Source: Polyodon spathula (Eukaryota > Chordata > Actinopteri > Acipenseriformes > Polyodontidae). From it: a DNA stretch of 64,000 nt. This document shows positions 55,106 through 64,000 of the stretch, piece after piece. The notes below the pieces were generated by a model. That model was given only the letters and a program-made list of their open reading frames with translations, searched no databases and was not told the DNA's origin. Where the stretch lies: contig NC_054571.1 of NCBI RefSeq assembly GCF_017654505.1, positions 659,376 to 723,375 of the forward strand, read 5' to 3'. Position numbers and translations under genes: made by a program. Each line of letters begins with the position of its first letter. Position 1 is the stretch's first letter.

Positions 55106-55740
55106 TATATATACAGCAGTGTGCACATGTATTGGAGCACCCCATTGCTTCTGTAGTTCAGCAGTGTGCACATGTATTAGAACACCCCATTGTTTCTGTA
55201 GTTTTGATTTGTTGTGCATATGAAATCAAACCACTGGAACTGAAAATCTTGGAAAATTGTCACAATAGGAACATTAGTGACTGCCTAATTTAGTTGATGA
55301 CTTTAGGCCACACATGCAATTTATTTAAAATAGTAAGAGAAAACGAACATAGAGCCACAAATGAAGTTGCTTGATGCCTAATTAAAGCACAAAGCGGTCT
55401 AACATGTTCACACACGTGTGCCTACTGTTTCTATATCACTGATTACTGAGCGGAAATTGAAATTCTCACAGCCTGAGGTTCTCATGCAGGTAGGTATATA
55501 CAGGATAGCAATGACAGATCTGGAGGTGTTGTAATAAAGTGCACACACCTGTATAAATGGAGGGCTTGGAGGTCCTGGCCTGGTAGTCTCTCTATAAATA
55601 CCTCCTGGCACCCTTGGTGTCCTGACAGCCTCACATGCATGAGAAGCGCCCTGGCAGAATGTGTCAGCTGTGTGAGAGGAGAGCTATATGGGTGTATCAC
55701 TGTCACTGGCATTGCAATGCGCCACTCTGCTTGTTCAGTA
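55106..55740. mobile_element. DNA-transposon relic, copy 1
   Basis: Starts near CAGCAGTGTGCACATGTATT then ACACCCCATTGCTTCTGTAG. Shares GCCACACATGCAATT, AAAATAGTAAGAGAAAA and TGTTTCTATATCACTGATT with a second copy at 60602. The first ~40 bases are duplicated. Family not identified; no transposase seen. Confidence 0.6.
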
Positions 55741-55746
55741 ACACTG

Positions 55747-55801
55747 GCAGATCAGTGCTAGAAGTCTTACTGTAAATGTAAGACTTCTAGCACTGATCTG
55801 C
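55747..55801. repeat. Perfect 24-bp inverted repeat, 7-base loop
   Basis: GCAGATCAGTGCTAGAAGTC plus TTAC is followed by TGTAAAT and the exact complement GTAAGACTTCTAGCACTGAT plus CTGC. The right arm runs straight into the 47-bp satellite. Confidence 0.95.
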
Positions 55802-57785
55802 TAGAGTTCTCTTTCCTATACTGCTAGAGCGCTCTGCAGTGTGGAGAGTGGAGTTCTCTTTCCTGTACTGCTAGAGCGCTCTGCAGTGTTGAGAGTGGAG
55901 TTCTCTTTCCTATACTGCTAGAGCGCTCTGCAGTGTGGAGAGTGGAGTTCTCTTTCCTATACTGCTAGAGCGCTCTGCAGTGTTGAGAGTGGAGTTCTCT
56001 TTCCTATACTGCTAGAGCGCTCTGCAGTGTTGAGAGTGGAGTTCTCTTTCCTATACTGCTAGAGCGCTCTGCAGTGTGGAGAGTGGAGTTCTCTTTCCTA
56101 TACTGCTAGAGCGCTCTGCAGTGTTGAGAGTGGAGTTCTCTTTCCTATACTGCTACACTGGCTCTGCAGTGTTGAGAGTGGAGTTCTCTTTCCTATACTG
56201 CTAGAGCGCTCTGCAGTGTTGAGTGGAGTTCTCTTTCCCATACTGCTAGAGCGCTCTGCAGTGTTGAGAGTGGAGTTCTCTTTCCTATACTGCTAGAGCG
56301 CTCTGCAGTGTGGAGAGTGGAGTTCTCTTTCCTATACTGCTAGAGCGCTCTGCAGTGTGGAGAGTGGAGTTCTCTTTCCTATACTGCTAGAGCGCTCTGC
56401 AGTGTTGAGAGTGGAGTTCTCTTTCCTATACTGCTAGAGCGCTCTGCAGTGTTGAGAGTGGAGTTCTCTTTCCTATACTGCTAGAGCGCTCTGCAGTGTG
56501 GAGAGTGGAGTTCTCTTTCCTATACTGCTAGAGCGCTCTGCAGTGTTGAGAGTGGAGTTCTCTTTCCTATACTGCTAGAGCGCTCTGCAGTGTGGAGAGT
56601 GGAGTTCTCTTTCCTATACTGCTAGAGCGCTCTGCAGTGTTGAGAGTGGAGTTCTCTTTCCTATACTGCTAGAGCGCTCTGCAGTGTTGAGAGTGGAGTT
56701 CTCTTTCCTATACTGCTAGAGCGCTCTGCAGTGTTGAGAGTGGAGTTCTCTTTCCTATACTGCTAGAGCGCTCTGCAGTGTTGAGAGTGGAGTTCTCTTT
56801 CCTATACTGCTAGAGCGCTCTGCAGTGTTGAGAGTGGAGTTCTCTTTCCTATACTGCTAGAGCGCTCTGCAGTGTGGAGAGTGGAGTTCTCTTTCCTATA
56901 CTGCTAGAGCGCTCTGCAGTGTTGAGAGTGGAGTTCTCTTTCCTATACTGCTAGAGCGCTCTGCAGTGTTGAGAGTGGAGTTCTCTTTCCTATACTGCTA
57001 GAGCGCTCTGCAGTGTTGAGAGTGGAGTTCTCTTTCCTATACTGCTAGAGCGCTCTGCAGTGTTGAGAGTGGAGTTCTCTTTCCTATACTGCTAGAGCGC
57101 TCTGCAGTGTTGAGAGTGGAGTTCTCTTTCCTATACTGCTAGAGCGCTCTGCAGTGTTGAGAGTGGAGTTCTCTTTCCTATACTGCTAGAGCGCTCTGCA
57201 GTGTTGAGAGTGGAGTTCTCTTTCCTATACTGCTAGAGCGCTCTGCAGTGTTGAGAGTGGAGTTCTCTTTCCTATACTGCTAGAGCGCTCTGCAGTGTTG
57301 AGAGTGGAGTTCTCTTTCCTATACTGCTAGAGCGCTCTGCAGTGTTGAGAGTGGAGTTCTCTTTCCTATACTGCTAGAGCGCTCTGCAGTGTTGAGAGTG
57401 GAGTTCTCTTTCCTATACTGCTAGAGCGCTCTGCAGTGTTGAGAGTGGAGTTCTCTTTCCTATACTGCTAGAGCGCTCTGCAGTGTTGAGAGTGGAGTTC
57501 TCTTTCCTATACTGCTAGAGCGCTCTGCAGTGTTGAGAGTGGAGTTCTCTTTCCTATACTGCTAGAGCGCTCTGCAGTGTTGAGAGTGGAGTTCTCTTTC
57601 CTATACTGCTAGAGCACTCTGCAGTGTTGAGAGTGGAGTTCTCTTTCCTATACTGCTAGAGCGCTCTGCAGTGTGGAGAGTGGAGTTCTCTTTCCTATAC
57701 TGCTAGAGCGCTCTGCAGTGTTGAGAGTGGAGTTCTCTTTCCCATACTGCTAGAGCGCTCTGCAGTGTGGAGAGTGGAGTTCTCT
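55802..57785. repeat. 47-bp satellite array, about 42 copies
   Basis: Period 47 measured from GAGCGCTCTGCAG at 57001 and 57048. Unit: GAGCGCTCTGCAGTGTTGAG then AGTGGAGTTCTCTTTCCTAT and ACTGCTA. Two variants (TGTTGAG and TGTGGAG) alternate irregularly in the first half and the T form dominates from about 56900 to 57660. Confidence 0.96.
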
Positions 57786-57849
57786 TTTGTTTGTTACTCC
57801 TACTACTTTATCTTTTTTGTTTTTAGTCTTTTTTTATGGTTATGCAGTA

Positions 57850-58210
57850 GTGAAGCTGCCTGCTGCTCTGCAGCGCTCCTGTGAAGCTGTTTGCTGCTCT
57901 GCAGCGCTCCTCTGAAGCTGCTTGCTCTTCTGCAGCGCTCCTGTGAAGCTGCTTGCTCCTCTGAAGCTGCTTGCTCTTCTGCAGCGCTCCTCTGAAGCTG
58001 CTTGCTCTTCTGCAGCGCTCCTCTGAAGCTGCTTGCTCTTCTGCAGCGCTCCTCTGAAGCTGCTTGCTCTTCTGCAGCGCTCCTCTGAAGCTGCTTGCTC
58101 TTCTGCAGCGCTCCTCTGAAGCTGCTTGCTCTTCTGCAGCGCTCCTCTGAAGCTGCTTGCTCTTCTGCAGCGCTCCTCTGAAGCTGCTTGCTCTTCTGCA
58201 GCGCTCCTGT
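57850..58210. repeat. 31-bp tandem repeat, about 11 copies
   Basis: Unit CAGCGCTCCTCTGAAGCTGC then TTGCTCTTCTG, period 31. The Gln/Ala/Ser-rich minus-strand ORF (57803-58285) is a translation of this repeat cycling through frames. Confidence 0.93.
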
Positions 58211-59251
58211 GAATCTGTGCTGCTCAGCTCTGCAATGCCACGCAGCGCTAATCAGCAGGCAGCAGGAGATTGTACTGCCCGGCAATAAAGCTAAATTGGA
58301 CGGATTTGTTTATTTTTAATGGCGCAATAACAGATCCGATTTTTCTCTTTCTAATTAAGCAAACCATAAACTATATATATACACACACACACACACACAC
58401 ATATCCCCTTCGGTCACACACCAGGTCATTCCTCTCCAAGACTTCACATGTGGTCGTTTTGGGAGGGTTTGGTGGTGGTCTGTTCCTTGCTTGAGCTGTG
58501 TTTTATTTAAATAACGGTTGTTAAGATTATCCTGCACAATGACAATTTAACAGTTTTCACATATAGTTCGATCCACACCTCCACTTCTCAGGCTAAGGCT
58601 GTTATTTGATTTGTTTTGAGTTGTAATTTGAATCGGGACCGTATTGTTCTTTCTCTTTGTGCTGAGAGATATGTATACTGGATATAAAAGGTCTGCTTGA
58701 ATGCTGGGTATTTCTTTGACTTTATTGTATGAATAGTGATCTCTGGCTGTTATGCTGAGAGGCAGGTGTTGTGATGCTTGCAGGCAGTATTGCACATTGC
58801 CATTCTCATTCACTGCACAAGCTTTTCAGTTGGGCTTCCCTTTTTAAAACAGGAGAAAGGTGTGAAGGAAGATGAGAGAAGGAACAAAGAAAGAAAGAAA
58901 GTTGCATTCAAGCTGGCTATAAAAAACACAAATCCCTTCTAAAGATAAAGGGAACAGACACTTCTCAATCAATCATCTGTTTCCAGAGAGGCCTTCACAG
59001 AAGCTCATATGCTGTCTGTATGGTTGCTGTGTTGAGTTCAGCAAAGGGTTAAGCCCCCCCCCCCCCCCGTTGTTGTGAGCGGATATTGCAGTGTGAGGTG
59101 GCTGGGAGCCAGAGCTCTATAATCTCATCAAGTCTCTTTATTACATTTTCCTGCGCTGGCTTCTTTATTAAAATATCCCAGCATCCTTTGCTCGGCCTCG
59201 CTGCATATTGGCTGGAGAGCGACTGAGCAAATGCACAGGCCCTGTGCGGCT
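58211..59251. other. Non-coding stretch
   Basis: Short (CA)n at 58380-58400 and a C-run at 59057. No gene recognised. Confidence 0.4.
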
Positions 59252-59253
59252 CC

Positions 59254-59305
<52 letters not shown>

Positions 59306-59306
59306 T
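59252..59306. repeat. (ATT)n microsatellite
   Basis: About 18 uninterrupted ATT units. Confidence 0.95.
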
Positions 59307-59679
59307 CTTCTAAGCACTGGAAAATGACTTTGCTAAATTAATGTGTTAATCCCGAGCCACTGCAACATTTATTTCTTCTAGGAGTGGCGGGCAACTCTGT
59401 TGCCATTTTTTCCCTTTTGTACCAGTTTTGTGAGTCAGTAGCTTTCACCAGTGCCTTGTGCGTGTCACATAAAAAAAAAATCATATTCAGTAACATCTTT
59501 ATTATCCAACTAATTAGGACCAAGCAGAACTGAAATCTTCTTCGGACAGTCCTGCTGTGAATGTGTTTTGTATGTCTTTCCCAAATCAAGAAACCTCCAG
59601 AAGAACATTAATCTAGAAATAATATAACATGCAGTACAGCCCTAATAATATTGTGAGTTGCCCTGGATAAGGGCGTCTG

Positions 59680-59685
59680 CTAATA

Positions 59686-59760
<75 letters not shown>
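59680..59760. repeat. (AAT)n microsatellite
   Basis: About 25 AAT units; the minus-strand poly-Tyr frame is an artefact. Preceded by GAGTTGCCCTGGATAAGGGC and GTCTGCTAATAAATAAT, a common vertebrate SINE tail. Confidence 0.93.
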
Positions 59761-59762
<2 letters not shown>

Positions 59763-60601
59763 CGAGACTGAGAGCTGCTGTGCACATTTTCCATGGCAAC
59801 AGAGCAGAAGCGGACAGCCGATGCAGTTCTTAAATACACATTTTGGAAACTTTTAAAACTGTTTGTGTGAACTCAGCGGGGTGCAAGAAGTTGCTCTTCT
59901 GTGCACTGCACAGAATCTCATGTTTAGGAAAGTTGCCATGGTCCAGTTATACACGCAGTGGTAGGAACATCTACAAGCTGTGTGAACAGGTATTTTCTTG
60001 CCAGATACTGTGCAGTCACGTATAGAAGGTGTTTGGTTGTATAACCGGGAATTTCGGATAATCATGGTTGAATAATTTTAATCTACGATGAGCAGATGTC
60101 CTGGTTTGACCGGGAGAGTTGCCTTGTGACCAGGACAGTCCCAAAATGATGTCCCAAAATGTCCTTTTGCAAAGGCGCCAGACAGTACCTCTTACATAAA
60201 ACAACATATTCAAATATGGGTCCAGAATAATATTTTACATGTTGGTTACTGTACTAAATTAAAAATATGCCAAATGATAGAAGTTGATGGTAAAACTCCC
60301 AGTGAATATGGTGACAGCATGTAATTAAACGAAGTGCCGAATTGAAAGGAAAGATGCAGTGGCTGCGCAGCACTCAAAGGTTGTTGTTCGTTTTAATATG
60401 TAAGCAGTGATTGTGATCAAAGCACTGCATTCAAATAATAAGCATGCTTTAAAAACACATTGCATAGATTTCAAACTAGTTTTAATCTATGTGTCCCGGC
60501 ACTGAGTTTTAGAACTGTGGTGGCCCTATTTTAAACACAGTGCATTCATGTATAAAAACAGACTCACGTGTAAAATATAATATTAACCACGTATGGATTT
60601 A

Positions 60602-60990
60602 TATACAGCAGTGTGCACATTTATTACAACACCCCATTGCTTCTGTAGTTTTGATTGCTTGTGCACAGCAAGTCAAACCACTTGTCTAATTTAATTGATG
60701 ACTTGTATAGGCCACACATGCAATTCATTTAAAATAGTAAGAGAAAAGGAACACAGCCACACATTGTAAAATGCATGAGACTTTTTAGAAGTTTAAGATG
60801 CCTAATTAAAGCACAAAGTGGTCCAACATTTTCACTCATGAGTGCCTATTGTTTCTATATCACTGATTTCTGACCGAAATTCTCACACCCAGAGGGTGTG
60901 CTCACAGCTGTAGGCACATGCATGGCCATTGATCACATGTGATGCTGCATTAAAGTTCCTGCAGTTATTTCATCAATGAATTGACATACT
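60602..60990. mobile_element. DNA-transposon relic, copy 2
   Basis: CAGCAGTGTGCACATTTATT and ACACCCCATTGCTTCTGTAG as in the copy at 55106, followed by the same order of shared blocks. Confidence 0.6.
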
Positions 60991-63654
60991 GCTTGTGCAA
61001 CACAAAGTGTGACAGACTCCGATATGCCACTGTGTATAAGGATCCCTATCACAGTGTGTGTCTCAGCCAGCGATCAGCTGTGTGCCTGTGTAAAGATAAC
61101 ACATCTCCGGCTACAGTCCTCCCAAACGCAATTTCCTGTTTCTGAGATTCTCATATCCTGTGAGTGCAGGGGGGGCTGGAGAGCGGCCGTCGCTACGGTA
61201 ACCGGGGATGCGAGGAGCGGTATTGATGATCTCTCGGCTGCTGTGTTGCGTCTTTTTTTTTTTTTTGTTCCTTTTCTTCTTTTATTATTGCAGATTTAAT
61301 AAAGACAGGACTAGCAGTGAGGCAAGTCATGAAACATTTATTAGCTGGCTCTAATTAAATTGTTGTTTGAGATGCAGGGAGCAGGGTGAGGGAAATTATC
61401 GGATATTATGCAAAGCAGCAATATAACTCCTCAGAGCGGGGAGGAAAAAAAAAACCTCTCCTATCCTTTCAAGGTAGAGAAACTGCAGAGCTGGAGCAGG
61501 GAGGGGAGGGCGTGCAACAACTGAATCTACACAGACGCAACAGGAGTCTCTACAGAGAAACCGAAAGACAAACGAGCAAACAGGAATTTATTCCAACTTT
61601 TAGTTAACAACCAACTACTGAATTAAAGTATACCGGAACTAGGGGTGTGCTGATACTTGTAATTACCTTTACGAGTTATCATTTATGTGTTGATTTCAAA
61701 GCAAAGAAAAGCTGTCCTTCCCTCACCTTTACAACCGAGTACCAATCAAGGGCAATTAACTAACGAGTGTTTTAAAAGCTGACTGCAAGTGAACTGTCCC
61801 CTCATCCGGGGCGCTGGCATTTCTACTCCAGTCCTGCCGTGCCGAGGCCCTAAACGGATAATGAAAATGTCATTGAATGCATTTATTACCTGTCGATAAA
61901 TACTTCTAGGGAATCATGGGCACTGGGCTGAGTACTATGAACAGTGTACTTGTTTGAATGCTGAGAAATCGTTTGAGGTCGATTTCTCATACGTCATTTA
62001 TAGCAAACAGATGGGAATCAATCACAAAATACAGCACTTGCGTTATATAGCGCCGTTCTATGGCGGCATTCAAACAAACATTCCCAAGACATGCTTTACA
62101 CGTTTTTAACTGTTACTTTCACATGAAGTCCTATGCCTAAATTCACTTACTTACAAAACAAGATAACTCTAACCAGGGTGTTACAGTCTACAGTTTTACC
62201 CCAGGTAGCAGTAGAACACGTTCTTCTATCGTGTTGTCTTTGAAATATCTAATTTATATTTTCCGTTATCATTACGTTTAAGAAGGATTCATTTATTTGT
62301 CTGAGAATAATCATTGTAGTCCTCTGAAAGACTTGCTTTAGAACAGGTGTGGTTATTAGTGACATCTCTCAGCCGTGCTTTATTTGTGTTGGGTTATTGA
62401 GTGATAACGGAATGGCTGTCCTCCACAGAGAGCAATGGGAAGAGCTGTGTCTGCTTGCAAAGAGCCACGCAGACAGCGGTGGGCAGGGAGTGTGTTCCTG
62501 TGCTTGTTGGAAAGAGAGTCTGCTGAGGAGGTGGGCTGGTTTGGTTTGCCTGCCAGTTAGCGGCTCAGCGTAACATCTCCTCTAGCGAAAAGGGCAGAAA
62601 TACCGCAGCCACACTCCAAGTGACGAGACTAAGTCCTGATTCAGTGTGCAGTCAGATCCTCCCACACGATAGAGCAGGCATGCTATCCCTGCACCAAACC
62701 CCAAGGCCCGATCAGAACAACACCGATCAAAGCCATTGTTTGCACACCAGCATCCTCATTGCCAGCTTGGAAACTAAATTCCCTCTTTTCGTTTCATAAA
62801 CTCTTATCATATGTGTAGTAACCAATCTACCTGGACACTGGTGTGCAGAAATAGATCTGAGTTTTAACTGTACGTTTGCAGTTATCATTTGCTAAGAGTG
62901 CATGTCTCATTACACAAAACAGCAGCTTCTAATCATAATGCACATTGTGATCCTGCCAGGACATTTTTAACAAGACTTTAATCTTCCAAAATACATCCAA
63001 AGAACAGAACCAGATCGCTAAGGCTACAATTTAATACAGCGTTACCAAAACAAAAGGTAATCTACAAAAGAAGTTGGAAAACAAACAAAATGAAAGGAAT
63101 ACTCTTGCGCTTTGCCCGGTGTTCGTTCTTGATTATCTGTGATGTCAGGGGATCCATTGAGGCTGTGATAATTAGCACAGCAATTAGAGACATCACAACA
63201 CTCACCACCCCCTCCTCTCTCTCTCTCACATGCACACACCGTCCAGATCGCTTTTTATTCAGCAGTAATAATAAACAAAGCACTATTAAACAGCTCAACA
63301 TGTAGCACATACTTTTGCTGCCACAATGCAGCCACAGGGAACAAAAAAGCAGGTACCCATTGGGTTCTGTAAAGGAACTTTCAGAACAGATTATATTTGT
63401 TTTGTAATGTTAAATAGTGTTACCTTCCTTATTTAATTTAACTTTCACAAAAAAAAAGGCAAACAGCATTTTGCTAAATCTGAGTGAACTTTCTGTTGCA
63501 ACTGTTCCCATAACGCATTATATGTAGGCAACCTATTTAATCTATATACAGAACACTCAATACTGTACTGCTGAATTCAATAAGAAACGGAGAGGCTTCA
63601 GTGACAAACGTTTAGTCCGGTATTTTTCAATGTCATGTATTTCCCAGCGTATCC
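60991..63654. other. Non-coding stretch, nothing recognised
   Basis: No ATP13A1 5' exon, other gene or RNA gene identified on either strand. CpG-rich patch near 61180-61230 could be regulatory but is too short to call. Confidence 0.4.
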
Positions 63655-63805
63655 CGTATGAAAGCTTCCCATGTAATAAGCACAGTGAAAGCTTGGTAAA
63701 GCATGTTGAAAAGTATTGCAAACCAGGCTATAGCAAATGCATAGTATAACTAGGGTAAACGTGCAGAGTCACCATGCAAAAACAGTGGTAAACTTCTATA
63801 AGGGA
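63655..63805. repeat. TAAAGCA-rich dispersed repeat
   Basis: AAAGCTTCCCATGTAATAAG, then GTGAAAGCTTGGTAAAGCAT and AACTTCTATAAGGG, as in copies at 22640 and 51230. Confidence 0.65.
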
Positions 63806-64000
63806 TGCAACGTATTGTTGCCAACACAAAACGTGTAGCATTATGCAGCACAATAGTACGCAGTGATTATACTCCGAAAGTCACAAAGAGTTTTCACCAG
63901 TGCTTTGATATTGAATATAGAAAATCACAGAGGATGAAGCCACCTGACAAAACACACCCCACTGGCAACACCAGCGTGGCGCGGCACAAAGCGACAGGGC

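Noticed and set aside
57803..58285. Possible coiled-coil protein of 160 residues
   Set aside because: The 31-bp repeat cycles through frames; no promoter or exon structure.

Overview
The window looks like vertebrate nuclear DNA, most likely from a ray-finned fish. It has one compact multi-exon gene with GT-AG introns, a second gene start in a CpG-rich block, Tc1/mariner relics, a tRNA-derived SINE, many small inverted-repeat transposons and an exceptional load of tandem repeats. Synteny supports a vertebrate: ATP13A1 and PBX4 are close neighbours in human 19p13.11. The dispersed repeats suggest a non-teleost fish, but I cannot prove that from sequence alone. Two runs of exactly 500 N (18121-18620, 50242-50741) are assembly gaps.

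Layout. 1-4095: microsatellite-rich DNA with no gene seen. 4096-10303: a 6.2-kb array of a 46-bp unit carrying a tRNA-like A-box. 10304-12481: flank and GC-rich promoter/5'UTR of a pbx gene, including a 79-bp G-rich minisatellite. 12482-12666: pbx4-like coding exon 1 on the + strand. 12667-20251: intron or intergenic DNA with transposon relics, then the 3' end of ATP13A1. 20252-49964: 24 coding exons of ATP13A1 on the minus strand. 49965-64000: no coding exon recognised; mostly satellites, a 950-bp pyrimidine tract and transposon relics.

ATP13A1 is the endoplasmic-reticulum P5A-type ATPase that extracts mistargeted transmembrane segments from the ER membrane. The 24 exons join in frame to 3150 bases (1049 residues plus stop), with PPELP, TGES, DKTGT, KGAPE, TGD and GDGTND motifs intact. 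The N-terminal ~155 residues expected from the 1204-residue human protein are not in view. The pbx exon points toward ATP13A1 and no further pbx exon was found, so either ATP13A1 lies antisense in a long pbx intron or the assembly is wrong.

The most unusual feature is that several ATP13A1 introns are filled with tandem arrays that start at, or include, exon edges. A 100-bp array repeats the 3' splice site and first 50 bases of exon 3. A 39-bp array repeats the end of exon 13 and stays in frame. An almost A-free 7.9-kb array fills intron 6. CA-type arrays abut the acceptors of exons 13 and 16.
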